Source: Veillonellaceae bacterium DNF00626 (GTDB lineage: Bacteria; Bacillota; Negativicutes; Veillonellales; Dialisteraceae). From it: a stretch of DNA of 64,000 nucleotides. A program made the translations under genes and the position numbers. Positions 18,351-27,601 of the stretch are shown here, piece after piece. The notes below the pieces were generated by a model. That model saw nothing but the letters and a program-made list of their open reading frames with translations. It had not been told where the DNA came from and did not search any database. The stretch is from NCBI GenBank assembly GCA_001553355.1, contig KQ960818.1:29493-93492 (forward strand), given 5' to 3'. Position 1 is the stretch's first letter. Each line of letters begins with the position of its first letter.

Positions 18351-18631
18351 TTACTTTTGTTTCATGTGTATTTCTTTATCGCTCGGCAGAAAATTTTCAT
18401 TCATTGTTTTATATTTCTTTTCTACCGCAATGAATGCCCTTTACCAGCCTGAAAATGGACAGATGAAAAATAATCATTTCTGTTTTATAATAAGTATTAA
18501 GAATTAAAAATGTCATCAGGAATAGATGAACGTGCTTGCGGCGCTGTTCTGCTATTTCTTATATTTATTTCAGTTATTTGCTATTGCCTTGTGGTTTTAT
18601 AGCATCATATCTGATTCCATAAGGATGTCTC
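18351..18631. other. Intergenic stretch before the TVP38 gene
   Basis: About 280 bases with no supported gene, tRNA or riboswitch. I looked for a cobalamin riboswitch because cobO lies downstream and saw no B12-box. Confidence 0.5.
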
Positions 18632-19327
18632 ATGATTGATTCACATAGAAAATTCATTGGAATAATTATTTTGGTCTTTTCGGCGATTATTTGTTTTTTT
18701 CTTGTACGGGAGTATCAGCCGGAATTTTATCGCGTGGTGAAAAATTTAATTTTAGCCGGCGATGTACAGACGCTCTCTAATTATATTTCTTCATTTGGAT
18801 ATTGGGCTTTTATTATCAGTATTCTTCTTCTTATTTTCTGTAATATTTTCGGTATTCCTACTATACCGTTTTTAACAATCAATGGAGCTTTATTTGGTCT
18901 TATCCCGGGATTTATCATTTCTTGGATTGGTGAGGTAATCGGTATCGAGTGCAGTTTTCATATCGGACGTATCTTCCTTCGCGATGAAGCTCGACGATTG
19001 ATTGAGCAGAAAAATATGTTGCAAAAATTGGATAAGTACAGTTCTGTTTATGCTATGATTGTGGCTCGTGCTATTCCTTATTCTCCTAATATTTTGTGCA
19101 CGGCTATCGCTGTTTTGACGAAATTATCGACACGTCAACATCTTCGTGCTTCTCTTATAGGCAAGATTCCCTCTGTGGCTGTGGAAGTACTTTTAGGGCA
19201 TGATTTAATTCATTTCTCGGAACATGGTCTGCGGTTCATCATTATTTTGCTGATTACATTAGGCGGATTTTTTGCTCATCATCGTTACAGAAAGTATCGT
19301 CTATCAAGAAAAGAATATGACTTGTAA
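18632..19327 (+). CDS. TVP38/TMEM64 (DedA-superfamily) membrane protein
   Basis: Polytopic inner-membrane protein of 231 residues. Helices lie at about 9-26, 48-75, 85-105 and near the C-terminus. The VTT core is visible: GEVIGIECSFHIGRIFLRDEA, then the re-entrant part ARAIPYSPNILCTAIAVLT and a conserved Gly (GKIPSVAVEVLLGH). Family members are linked to lipid flipping and envelope stability; the substrate is not known here. It lies 30 bases before cobO, with no clear functional link. Confidence 0.85.
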   Translation: MIDSHRKFIGIIILVFSAIICFFLVREYQPEFYRVVKNLILAGDVQTLSNYISSFGYWAFIISILLLIFCNIFGIPTIPFLTINGALFGLIPGFIISWIGEVIGIECSFHIGRIFLRDEARRLIEQKNMLQKLDKYSSVYAMIVARAIPYSPNILCTAIAVLTKLSTRQHLRASLIGKIPSVAVEVLLGHDLIHFSEHGLRFIIILLITLGGFFAHHRYRKYRLSRKEYDL

Positions 19328-19357
19328 AAGCCTCTATCTTCGTAAGGGGGTTTTATC

Positions 19358-19939
19358 ATGCAAAAGGGTTTTATTCAAGTTTATACCGGTGACGGTAAAG
19401 GAAAAACAACAGCCGCTATCGGACTTGCTATTCGTTCGATTGGCGCCGGTCACAAGGTTTGTATTATTCAATTCATGAAGTCATTGGCATATTCGGAACA
19501 AAAGATTTTAAAATCTCTTCCGGGTATCACGCTTATTACTACCGGAAAGCCTTATTTCATTGTAAAAGAAGGCATGTTATCGGATGAGGAATTGAAGCAG
19601 TGGGGTTCGTCTATCAAAGTGTATCCTGCCGGTCATCCGCCGGAGGAATATCGAAAAATGACGTTAGATGGTATTCATAAAGCCATAGAAGCTGTATCAA
19701 GCGGTGAGTATCAATTGGTCATTTTAGATGAATATAATATGGCCAGGTGGTATGATTTAGCAACGGAAGAAGATACTAAGCGCATTTTGTCCGCTCGCCG
19801 TCCGGATGTGGAATTGGTTATCACCGGAAGAAAGGCACCTAAGGAAATATTAGATGCTGCTGATTTGATTACGGAAATGAAAAAAATACGCCATTACTAT
19901 GATAAGGGCGTACAAGGTCGGTTGGGTATCGAGAATTAA
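19358..19939 (+). CDS. cobO: Cob(I)yrinic acid a,c-diamide adenosyltransferase (CobO/BtuR)
   Basis: Adds the 5'-deoxyadenosyl group to corrinoids, giving coenzyme B12 forms. 193 residues with the diagnostic N-terminus GFIQVYTGDGKGKTTAAIGLA, an ATP-binding P-loop read in the reverse direction in this family, and the VILDEYNMA segment. It is isolated: no other cobalamin gene is in the window, which suggests salvage rather than local synthesis. AAGGGGG precedes the start. A strong hairpin follows. Confidence 0.93.
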   Translation: MQKGFIQVYTGDGKGKTTAAIGLAIRSIGAGHKVCIIQFMKSLAYSEQKILKSLPGITLITTGKPYFIVKEGMLSDEELKQWGSSIKVYPAGHPPEEYRKMTLDGIHKAIEAVSSGEYQLVILDEYNMARWYDLATEEDTKRILSARRPDVELVITGRKAPKEILDAADLITEMKKIRHYYDKGVQGRLGIEN

Positions 19940-19942
19940 ATA

Positions 19943-19984
19943 AAAGGACTTTCATCTTATTTTTGTTGATGAGAGTCCTTTTTG
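19943..19984. terminator. Bidirectional terminator between cobO and the thioesterase
   Basis: AAAAGGACT and TCATC pair with GATGA and AGTCCTTTT around an 11-base loop, with T-runs in both directions. The two flanking genes are convergent. Confidence 0.85.
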
Positions 19985-19985
19985 T

Positions 19986-20435
19986 TTACCATTCATTAGG
20001 TATTTCTTCAAAACGTTCTACAATCCACATAGTCGCTAAGCTATCGGCAATGATTTTTCCGTTTTCGTCAATTAATTTCATTTCCATAACGTAAGAGGAT
20101 CTACCGCGGTGTACTGTATGACTTTTAACGGTTAGTCGTGATCCCGGTCGAGCGTTGGCAATAAAGTTTGTAGACAAACTGGCTGTCGCTACTTTTACGC
20201 CCATAGATGCACCGGTGACACCGGTAACAGAATCGATAAGGGCTAAGAATAATCCCCCATGAAGAATGCCTCGATGATTCGTATGAAGTGCCGGATCGGT
20301 TTGAAAACTGATGGTAACTTCACCGCATTTTATTTCTTCTATGTCAATAGGACATAGTTTGGTCATAAACGGGTTATTTGAATAAATTTCTCTGATATGT
20401 GATTGAATCGCACCGGGTTCACTTAGTTTTTCCAT
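19986..20435 (-). CDS. PaaI-family hotdog thioesterase
   Basis: 149 residues with the single hotdog fold of acyl-CoA thioesterases. HTNHRGILHGGLFLALIDSVTG contains the conserved HGG motif before the central helix, and the C-terminal strand is VATASLSTNFIANARPGSRL. Such enzymes cleave acyl- or aryl-CoA esters; the substrate is not predictable. It lies directly downstream of rnc and the fatty-acid operon, 42 bases away, so it could be co-transcribed with them. Confidence 0.85.
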   Translation of the reverse strand: MEKLSEPGAIQSHIREIYSNNPFMTKLCPIDIEEIKCGEVTISFQTDPALHTNHRGILHGGLFLALIDSVTGVTGASMGVKVATASLSTNFIANARPGSRLTVKSHTVHRGRSSYVMEMKLIDENGKIIADSLATMWIVERFEEIPNEW

Positions 20436-20477
20436 TTGATTTCTCCTTGATGGAAAATTTATTATTATTTTTACATT

Positions 20478-21221
20478 TTATGATTTTATGGATTTCTTTT
20501 TCTCTATAACGGCAATAGCTTCTTTTGCTGCGCCTTGAGCGGCTTCTTTCTTATTTTTCCCTACGCCGGATCCATAGACTACACCATTGATTTCTACGTT
20601 CATCCAAATGGTTTTGTCGTGATCCGGGCCTTCATCACGAGTCACAACATATTTAATTTCTACATCCCCGTGTTTTTGTACTAATTCTTGCAAATCTGTT
20701 TTATAGTCGTGATCATATTGTCCTACGTCTACTAAATGCAGGAATTTTTTCATGTGTCCTAAAATAAAACGAGACGCTACTTCGTAATTATTATCTAAGT
20801 AAATAGCTCCAATGATCGCTTCAAAGGCGTCACCTAAGATGGATTGCCTTGTCCGTCCACCGCTCATTTCTTCGCCTTTTCCGAGAAGCATATAATCTCC
20901 TACGTGAAATTTAGCGGCACATTCAGCACAGGACGGTTTGCATACCACACTGGCTTTAGCTCGTGTCAAATCCCCTTCTTGCCATGTAGGAAATCGGAGA
21001 AATAGGTATTCGCCTACTACTAAGTCTAATACCGCATCTCCTAAGAATTCTAATCGCTCGTTATCATGAATAACTTCTCCTTTGTGTTCATTCGCATAAG
21101 AGGTATGTGTCAGTGCCACATTGAGGAGTTCTAAGTTTTGCATGGGAATGTCATTATCGGTAACGAATTCTTTGATATGCTCTAATCGACATTTTTTCTT
21201 TTCTGCATATTTCTTCATCAT
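20478..21221 (-). CDS. rnc: Ribonuclease III
   Basis: Cuts double-stranded RNA in rRNA and mRNA processing. 247 residues: catalytic domain with the signature ERLEFLGDAVLDL at about 54-66 and acidic metal ligands, then a double-stranded RNA-binding domain (DYKTDLQELVQKHG... AAQGAAKEAIAVI). The ATG overlaps the fabF stop by 4 bases, so it is the last gene of the fapR-fab operon. This is a common arrangement in Firmicutes (fabF or acpP next to rnc). Confidence 0.97.
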   Translation of the reverse strand: MMKKYAEKKKCRLEHIKEFVTDNDIPMQNLELLNVALTHTSYANEHKGEVIHDNERLEFLGDAVLDLVVGEYLFLRFPTWQEGDLTRAKASVVCKPSCAECAAKFHVGDYMLLGKGEEMSGGRTRQSILGDAFEAIIGAIYLDNNYEVASRFILGHMKKFLHLVDVGQYDHDYKTDLQELVQKHGDVEIKYVVTRDEGPDHDKTIWMNVEINGVVYGSGVGKNKKEAAQGAAKEAIAVIEKKKSIKS

Positions 21222-22459
21222 TCTACCTTCCTCATGACAATAACTGCATTATGCCCGCCAAAGCCAAAGGAATTGGACATAGCTACTCGCACATTGACGT
21301 CTCGAGCACCTTCTGCCACATAATCTAAATCGCAATCTGTATCTTTTTCTTTTTGGTTAATGGTGGGATGTACTTTATTATTTTCAATAGATAATGCACA
21401 GACAACGGCTTCTATACCACCGGCTGCTCCCAATAAATGCCCCGTCATTGATTTGGTGGAATTGACCGGTATTTCATAAGCATGTTTCCCTAAAAGTTCT
21501 TTGATCGCTTTCGTTTCATTGGCGTCATTTAGATGGGTAGATGTACCATGTGCATTAATATAGTCTACTTCTTCCGGTTTTATATCGGCATCTTTCAGCG
21601 CTAATTCCATGCATCGATGTGCCATATCTCCGCCGGGACGAGGTGCTGTGATGTGATAAGCATCACCATTGGATCCGTAGCCGGCTAATTCTGCATAAAT
21701 ATGTGCCCCGCGTTTTTTCGCATGTTCGTATTCTTCCAATACCAAGATACCGCTTCCTTCACCTAAAACGAATCCATCACGTCTGGCGTCAAAGGGACAA
21801 GATGCTTCTTCCGGTGGGCATTCTCTTGAAGATAATGCTTTCATAGCAGCAAATCCTGCCATAGGTGCCGGACACACAGCGGCTTCCGTACCTCCGGCAA
21901 TCATAATATCCGCATCACCATATTTTATTAATCTTTGTGCTAATCCTATGGCATTTGTTCCTGAGGCGCATGCGGTAACGTCTGTCAGTACCGGGCCTTC
22001 TAATCCGCATAAGATAGATATTTGTCCGGATGCCATATTGGCAATCATCATCGGTACGGCAAAGGGATTCACCTTTCCGGGACCTCTTCTTTCTATCCGA
22101 AGCACGGTGTCTTCCATCGTTCCAATTCCGCCTATACCGGTGCCAATAACTGTGCCTGCACGTGCTGCATCTTCTTTTGTCATATCTAATTTAGCATCGG
22201 CCATAGCCATTTTGGCAGCTGCTACGGCAAATTGGGCATTTCTGTCCATATGTCTTACGGTTTTCCTATCACCTACTAATGTTTCTGCGTCAAAATTTTT
22301 TACTTCACCGGCAATTTTTACAGGAAATTCGGAGGCGTCAAATTCTGTGATAAAACCTACGCCGGATACACCTTTTAATAAATTTCCCCAGAATGTTGAT
22401 ACACCAATTCCCACCGGTGATACCACTCCTAATCCGGTTACTACAACTCGTCTTGTCAT
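21218..22459 (-). CDS. fabF: Beta-ketoacyl-ACP synthase II (FabF)
   Basis: Condenses acyl-ACP with malonyl-ACP during fatty-acid elongation. 413 residues with the thiolase fold and the Cys-His-His triad: Cys164 in TACASGTNAI, His304 in NAHGTSTHL and His341 in SMTGHLLGAAGG. It is separated from acpP by a 188-base gap with two hairpins, unusual in an operon where other genes overlap. Confidence 0.97.
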   Translation of the reverse strand: MTRRVVVTGLGVVSPVGIGVSTFWGNLLKGVSGVGFITEFDASEFPVKIAGEVKNFDAETLVGDRKTVRHMDRNAQFAVAAAKMAMADAKLDMTKEDAARAGTVIGTGIGGIGTMEDTVLRIERRGPGKVNPFAVPMMIANMASGQISILCGLEGPVLTDVTACASGTNAIGLAQRLIKYGDADIMIAGGTEAAVCPAPMAGFAAMKALSSRECPPEEASCPFDARRDGFVLGEGSGILVLEEYEHAKKRGAHIYAELAGYGSNGDAYHITAPRPGGDMAHRCMELALKDADIKPEEVDYINAHGTSTHLNDANETKAIKELLGKHAYEIPVNSTKSMTGHLLGAAGGIEAVVCALSIENNKVHPTINQKEKDTDCDLDYVAEGARDVNVRVAMSNSFGFGGHNAVIVMRKVE

Positions 22460-22531
22460 TTTTTTGCCCCTCTCTATTCTCTATTTCATAATTACTATTT
22501 TTATCAATTATTTGATTCATCCTTATAGGAT

Positions 22532-22589
22532 AAAACCTCAAAAAAACGGATCACAAAACAAAACGGCATCCGCTTTTTTGAGGTTTTAT
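22532..22589 (-). terminator. Long hairpin with T-run between acpP and fabF
   Basis: AACCTC plus an A-run plus CGGAT pairs with ATCCG, a T-run and GAGGTT, around a 16-base loop. It looks like an intrinsic terminator inside the fab operon, which could let acyl carrier protein be made in excess of the genes below it. Partial read-through or a second promoter would be needed for fabF and rnc. Confidence 0.6.
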
Positions 22590-22603
22590 TTCCATATCGG
22601 TCA

Positions 22604-22623
22604 GTCAGGGGTTATCCCCTGAC
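22604..22623. other. Perfect 8-bp hairpin after acpP
   Basis: GTCAGGGG and CCCCTGAC enclose TTAT. It lies 24 bases after the acpP stop, with no T-run, so it may shield the acpP transcript 3' end. Confidence 0.75.
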
Positions 22624-22647
22624 GCCTTTATGGTTTCATACCAATTA

Positions 22648-22881
22648 TTATTTCTGCTTTTCAATATAGTCAACTGCATCTTTAACTGTCTTAATCTTTT
22701 CAGCAGCATCATCAGGAATTTCGATTTCAAATTCTTCTTCGAAAGCCATAATCAATTCGACAATATCAAGGGAGTCTGCGCCCAAATCATCAATAAATGT
22801 AGAGTCGATTTGTACGTCGGCTTCATTGACACTCAACTGATCAGCTACAATTTTCTTTACTTTGTTAAAAATTTCGTCCAT
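22648..22881 (-). CDS. acpP: Acyl carrier protein
   Basis: Carries growing acyl chains on phosphopantetheine. From the ATG at 22881 (AAGGGTGG 8 bases upstream) it has 77 residues, the normal size; a longer frame from 22917 adds 12 unlikely residues. The attachment Ser is in [10 protein letters not shown] near residue 37. The protein is very acidic, as usual. It follows fabG by 44 bases. Confidence 0.97.
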   Translation of the reverse strand: MDEIFNKVKKIVADQLSVNEADVQIDSTFIDDLGADSLDIVELIMAFEEEFEIEIPDDAAEKIKTVKDAVDYIEKQK

Positions 22882-22925
22882 GTATTTCACCACCCTTCTA
22901 TTGCTTTCAGTTATCATAAATTATA

Positions 22926-23669
22926 TTACATAACCATTCCGCCGTCTACTTTTAAAACTTGCCCGGTGATATATGATGCATCATCGGATACAAGAAAGGC
23001 TACTGCCTTGGCGATATCTTCTCCTTGTCCCATACGTCCAAGGGGAATGGAATGGATCATGTCTTCTTTGATACCTTCCGGTATTTTGTCGGTCATATCG
23101 GTTTTGATAAATCCCGGTGCAACAGCATTGACGCGGATGCCTCTTCCTGCCAATTCTTTTGCAGCGGTTTTTGTCATTCCGATAACTCCGGCTTTGGCGG
23201 CTGAATAGTTCAGCTGTCCTATATTTCCTGTAATTCCTACAACAGAAGCAATATTAATAATCACGCCTTTTTTCTTGCGTATCATCATAGCTGCTGCTTC
23301 TTTGATGGTTAGGTAATTGCTTTTTAGATTTGTCGCTAATACTTCATCCCATTGATTTTCTTTCATGCGAAGAAGTAAGGTGTCTCGTGTAATTCCTGCA
23401 TTATTTACTAATACATCTATTCTGCCGTATTTTTCTTTTAAGTTTTTAAAAAGATTTTCTACGGCTTCTTTTTGTGATACGTCACAATGCACGGCTTCTG
23501 CTTGTCCGCCCTCGTTTGCGATTTGTGTCACAACTTCTTCTGCTAAGATTTGATTCCCGGCATAGTTTACAATCACTATGTATCCTCGCCGTCCTAATTC
23601 CAAAGCGATGGCGCGGCCTATTCCTCGGGATGCGCCGGTGACTAATGCCACTGGTGTTTCTACTTCCAT
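22926..23669 (-). CDS. fabG: 3-oxoacyl-ACP reductase (FabG)
   Basis: NADPH-dependent reductase of the fatty-acid cycle. 247 residues from the ATG at 23669, which has AAAGGAG 7 bases upstream; this makes it overlap fabD by 10 bases. Rossmann motif TGASRGIG is at about 11-18, NNAG follows, and the catalytic Ser-Tyr-Lys is in the SVVGITGNIGQLNYSAAKAG region. The end (YITGQVLKVDGGMVM) is typical. Confidence 0.97.
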   Translation of the reverse strand: MEVETPVALVTGASRGIGRAIALELGRRGYIVIVNYAGNQILAEEVVTQIANEGGQAEAVHCDVSQKEAVENLFKNLKEKYGRIDVLVNNAGITRDTLLLRMKENQWDEVLATNLKSNYLTIKEAAAMMIRKKKGVIINIASVVGITGNIGQLNYSAAKAGVIGMTKTAAKELAGRGIRVNAVAPGFIKTDMTDKIPEGIKEDMIHSIPLGRMGQGEDIAKAVAFLVSDDASYITGQVLKVDGGMVM

Positions 23670-24610
23670 GTGTCGTCTCCTTTCCACACATTCACTATAT
23701 TGTCAATACTTTCTATATCTTCTCCATGATAGGAGGAAATATTTTTATTAATTTTCCGCATAAATCCTGATAATACTGTACCCGGCCCGCATTCTACCGT
23801 TCGACCGCAACCTAACGCAATCAAATTCCGCACTGATGCCTCCCAATGAACTGCATGAGCGGCTTGATTAACCAAATTGTTGCGAATGTCTTCAGCTTTC
23901 ATTTCCTCTTTCGCATTGTAATTGGCAATAACAGGAATCTTTGCGTCTTTTATTTCTTTTTTGTCCAATATTTCTTTCAGTCGCAAAGCGGCCGGTTCCA
24001 TCAGTATCGAATGGAAAGGCGCACTGACTTTTAGCATAATAGCTCGTTTAGCACCTGCTTCTCTTAACGCAACACAAGCTTTTTCTACCGCTTTCGTTTC
24101 TCCGGCAATAACAGTTTGCCCCGGGCAATTAAAATTCACTGCTTCTACCGGCGCTTCTCTCGTTGACACGGATATGCAAACGGCTGTAATGGTTTCGGGA
24201 TCGGATCCAATCACCGCCGCCATGCCCCCTTTTCCTAAGGGGACAGCTTCTTGCATAAATTTCCCTCTTTTATGAACGATGTATACGGCATCTTCAAATG
24301 ATAATGACCCGGCCGCTACTAAAGCGGAATATTCTCCTAAACTATGCCCGGCTACCATATCCGGTTCGATGCCTTTTTCTTTTAATATTTCCAAACAACA
24401 CACACTCGCAGTCAAGATGGCAGGCTGGGTAAATTCCGTTTTCATCAGTTCTGTGTCCGGCCCTTCAAACATGAGTTTCGAGATGGAAAATCCCAGAGTC
24501 TCATCCGCTTGTTTGATAATCTTTTTGACTACATCATAGGTTTCGTATAAGTCATGGCTCATTCCCACTTTTTGTGAGCCTTGTCCGGGAAATAGAAATG
24601 CTGTTTTCAA
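23660..24610 (-). CDS. fabD: Malonyl-CoA:ACP transacylase (FabD)
   Basis: Loads malonyl units on ACP. 316 residues with the nucleophile Ser90 in GHSLGEYSALVAAG, FLFPGQGSQ at the start, and a conserved His in SAPFHS. The start codon is TTG at 24610, supported by GAGGTGAT just upstream; no ATG is better placed. It overlaps fabG. Confidence 0.96.
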   Translation of the reverse strand: MKTAFLFPGQGSQKVGMSHDLYETYDVVKKIIKQADETLGFSISKLMFEGPDTELMKTEFTQPAILTASVCCLEILKEKGIEPDMVAGHSLGEYSALVAAGSLSFEDAVYIVHKRGKFMQEAVPLGKGGMAAVIGSDPETITAVCISVSTREAPVEAVNFNCPGQTVIAGETKAVEKACVALREAGAKRAIMLKVSAPFHSILMEPAALRLKEILDKKEIKDAKIPVIANYNAKEEMKAEDIRNNLVNQAAHAVHWEASVRNLIALGCGRTVECGPGTVLSGFMRKINKNISSYHGEDIESIDNIVNVWKGDDTWK

Positions 24611-24627
24611 AATATCACCTCATTTTA

Positions 24628-25623
24628 TTAATAATTCCATTTCAATACATCACAGCCCCATGTAAGACCTGATCCGAAAGCACTCAAAACGACAATATCA
24701 CCTCGTTTGATTCTTCCTTTCCTTACAGCTTCGTCTAAAGCAATGCCTACTGAAGCAGCTGATGTATTTCCATAACGATTCACATTGACGTACATTTTAT
24801 CCTCAGGTACTTTTAGTCTTTTGGCTACCGCTTGGATAATTCGATCATTGGCTTGATGTGCAATAAACATGTCTACGTCTTTTCCGGACAGTCCTGCTTT
24901 TTCTAAAGCTGCCACAGTAGTTTTCCCCATATGCCGTACCGCTGCTTTAAACACTTCTTGTCCTTCCATATGCACATAGGCACGACCGGAATCAATAGAT
25001 TCTTGTGTAATTCGTTCCGCTGTACCGCCGGCAGGAATGGATAAGATACTTCCTAATGAGCCGTCTGCCCCTAAATCAGAGGATAAAAGTCCATATCCTT
25101 CATCCGTAGGCCCCACCACGGCAGCCCCGGCACCGTCACCAAATAGAATACACGTGGATCGATCTTTCCAATTGACTAAGCGGGATAATATTTCCGCGCC
25201 AACAATTAAAATATGCTCATACATACCACTCTTTACCATTTGAGATGCCACGGCTAAAGCATATACATAACCGGAACAAGCAGCTGTTAAGTCCATAGCC
25301 CCTACATGAGAAATCCCTAATTTATTTTGCAACATACAAGCGGTAGACGGCACGATATAATCCGGAGACGTAGTGGCAACGATAACAAAATCAATATCTT
25401 GTGCTGTCAAATGAGCTGCTTCCAAAGCTTTTTCCACCGCCTTCACGCATAAATCCGATGTATTTTCATCATCGGCTGCAATATGCCTTGTTTCTATGCC
25501 TGTCCGTGTACGAATCCATTCATCGTTGGTATCTACGATTTTTTCTAAATCCTCATTAGTTAAAATTTTTTCCGGTGCGTAATGACCGGTTCCCAAAATA
25601 CCTGCACTTCGCAATATACTCAT
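24628..25623 (-). CDS. fabH: Beta-ketoacyl-ACP synthase III (FabH)
   Basis: Starts fatty-acid synthesis from an acyl-CoA and malonyl-ACP. 331 residues; Cys116 in TAACSGYVYAL, His256 in FIAHQAND and Asn286 in RYGNTSAAS complete the catalytic triad. The ATG overlaps the plsX stop by 4 bases. The plsX-fabH pairing is conserved in many bacteria. Confidence 0.97.
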   Translation of the reverse strand: MSILRSAGILGTGHYAPEKILTNEDLEKIVDTNDEWIRTRTGIETRHIAADDENTSDLCVKAVEKALEAAHLTAQDIDFVIVATTSPDYIVPSTACMLQNKLGISHVGAMDLTAACSGYVYALAVASQMVKSGMYEHILIVGAEILSRLVNWKDRSTCILFGDGAGAAVVGPTDEGYGLLSSDLGADGSLGSILSIPAGGTAERITQESIDSGRAYVHMEGQEVFKAAVRHMGKTTVAALEKAGLSGKDVDMFIAHQANDRIIQAVAKRLKVPEDKMYVNVNRYGNTSAASVGIALDEAVRKGRIKRGDIVVLSAFGSGLTWGCDVLKWNY

Positions 25624-26675
25624 TTGTCATCTGACTCAGTTTTCCTTTTCGCTGAATCAGTTCCTCCTTCTATTTTAAGTAAAGTTTCCATGACGGTTTG
25701 AGGTACCGCTCCATCACAATAATTTTTTGCCATGCGAATCGCATTACGAATAGCCCAAGCTTTCGATGCTCCATGACAAATCATAAGTCCTCCGCGAATG
25801 CCCATGAGCGGCGCACCACCGTATTCGGAATAATCCAATCTTTTAACGAAATATTTCTTCAAAAATGGTTTTAATAATAACGCACCAATTTTAGCTCGTA
25901 GTCCACCCTTAGTTACAGCATCTTTCAAAAGTTTGCGAAATAGATTGACTGCGCCTTCGCCAAATTTTAGTACGACATTACCGGTAAATCCGTCTGTGAC
26001 AATGACATCAAATTTTCCGCTCATAATATCACGACCTTCCGCGTTACCGGCAAAAGGAATAACATCTTGGTTTGATAATTTTTCAAAAGCCTCAGTCACC
26101 ACGGCGCTTCCCTTCGTGTCCTCTGTTCCGATATTAAGCAGCCCTATTTTCGGGCATTCCATATGATAGACTTGCTTTGCGTAAATATATCCTAAAATAG
26201 CATTCTGCCATAAAGTTTCTACTTTCGGTACGGTACTGGCTCCTGAATCAATAAGAAAGGTATATCCCCCTTTCTCATTCGGTATGGGCGTCAAAATAGC
26301 AGGCCTTGCAATACCGGAAATGCGCCCGATACCAAGAAGCCCCGCCGTCACAGCTGCACCGGTGGATCCCGGCGCCACCAATGCGCCGCACTCTCCGGAT
26401 TTTACAAGCCTTGCGCCAACAGATACGGATGCATCCCGTTTTTTACGGAAAGCCATGCTCGGATGCTCTCCCATCTCAATCACTTCTGAAGCATGATGCA
26501 CTTCAATTAATGGATGATTCTCCATATTTTCTTCTTTAAGAATAGGATGAATTTGTGCTTCATCCCCTACCAGAACAACCGGAATTTGAAGTTCACGAAC
26601 CGCCAAAATAGCGCCCTTCACTATTTCCACAGGAGCATAATCTCCTCCCATGACATCTACGGCAATTTTATTCAC
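25620..26675 (-). CDS. plsX: Phosphate acyltransferase PlsX
   Basis: Makes acyl-phosphate from acyl-ACP for phospholipid synthesis. 351 residues with the family start IAVDVMGGDYAPVEIV and the conserved GFTGNVVLKFGEG. It begins with GTG at 26675, which overlaps the end of fapR by 8 bases, and overlaps fabH by 4. It links the regulator gene to the fatty-acid enzymes. Confidence 0.96.
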   Translation of the reverse strand: MNKIAVDVMGGDYAPVEIVKGAILAVRELQIPVVLVGDEAQIHPILKEENMENHPLIEVHHASEVIEMGEHPSMAFRKKRDASVSVGARLVKSGECGALVAPGSTGAAVTAGLLGIGRISGIARPAILTPIPNEKGGYTFLIDSGASTVPKVETLWQNAILGYIYAKQVYHMECPKIGLLNIGTEDTKGSAVVTEAFEKLSNQDVIPFAGNAEGRDIMSGKFDVIVTDGFTGNVVLKFGEGAVNLFRKLLKDAVTKGGLRAKIGALLLKPFLKKYFVKRLDYSEYGGAPLMGIRGGLMICHGASKAWAIRNAIRMAKNYCDGAVPQTVMETLLKIEGGTDSAKRKTESDDK

Positions 26676-27234
26676 AAGGCACCTCCTGCATTCCGTCCCA
26701 TACTTTCATGATAAATTTGGCACGGAACACTTCCATTTCCTTTCGATAAAAACTTAAATAAATATATTTCTTATTTCCCTTCATCAAGGCTACTTTGCCT
26801 TTTAAAATCAGCTGTTCCCCGGCCGTCACCAATTTTTTATACTTAATATTTCCTACTTGCAGCGGAGAAAATATTTCTCCTGTAAGAATTTGCGCAAACC
26901 CGGCAGCTACGCCATAAAGACAATCTGCCGATACCACGCCGGCGGCATTAAGCATAGCGGCCGTAGTTTCAAAAAGGGCTACTCCCTTTTCCCCTTCATC
27001 CACATCAAGCACTTGCAGCTCATCACGAAAAGCGATGGGCTTTCGATTGGCCACTTTCGCTATACGCTCACGCATTTGAGGAATTCCTAACGCTTGACGA
27101 TCCAAGCGAATAGTCGCCACAGATACAGAAAAACGTTCTGCCAATTCTTCATCAGTCAAGCAAGGATCCTCATGAATCACATCAGCTATTTGCTCCCGCC
27201 GTATCTCTTTATTCAATTCATGTCTTCTCTTCAT
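26668..27234 (-). CDS. fapR: Fatty-acid and phospholipid regulator FapR
   Basis: Repressor of fatty-acid genes that is released by malonyl-CoA in Firmicutes. From the ATG at 27234 it has 188 residues, the usual size; a GTG-started longer frame is unlikely. A DeoR-like helix-turn-helix (LTDEELAERFSVSVATIRLDRQ) is followed by a hotdog effector domain containing NAAGVVSADCLYG. It is the first gene of the operon it should control. Malonyl-CoA sensing is family knowledge. Confidence 0.93.
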   Translation of the reverse strand: MKRRHELNKEIRREQIADVIHEDPCLTDEELAERFSVSVATIRLDRQALGIPQMRERIAKVANRKPIAFRDELQVLDVDEGEKGVALFETTAAMLNAAGVVSADCLYGVAAGFAQILTGEIFSPLQVGNIKYKKLVTAGEQLILKGKVALMKGNKKYIYLSFYRKEMEVFRAKFIMKVWDGMQEVPCE

Positions 27235-27313
27235 ATTTATCACCTGCTCATAGTACCACACATCTGATGAGAAGCAAAACACAAACCCAATGAACTAAGC
27301 ATTTTGTGAGAAA

Positions 27314-27319
27314 ATTATA
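27314..27319 (-). promoter_or_regulatory. Candidate -10 element of the fapR operon
   Basis: TATAAT on the minus strand, 80 bases before the fapR ATG. Just upstream is ATAC-CTAAA-GTAT, a small inverted repeat overlapping the -10 that might be a FapR operator; the match is not strong enough to call. The -35 is not clear. Confidence 0.4.
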
Positions 27320-27500
27320 CTTTAGGTATCTTTCCTTCATCTCAAATAAAAAAGTATCTTTATATTCATTTTATCACCAGATACTAAAATTTGGCAACAA
27401 AAAATTTTCCTACCCCTATTTTTCTTTTTTGAGAATATGAATTTCACTTTTATAAAACACTTTAGCATATATTTTTTATTTTTGCAAAGCGAAAGTAAAT

Positions 27501-27529
27501 TTGACTTGTCTATTTTAATGAAGTAAACT
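27501..27529 (+). promoter_or_regulatory. Promoter of the flavoprotein gene
   Basis: TTGACT at 27501-27506 and TAAACT at 27524-27529 with a 17-base spacer. The rest of the 27.24-27.60 kb gap holds nothing else I can support. Confidence 0.6.
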
Positions 27530-27601
27530 ACATATACCAAGAAGATAAAACATGTCTGTTTGTAAAACAATATAATTATTTCGTTTAACAGAGGAGTTAC
27601 C

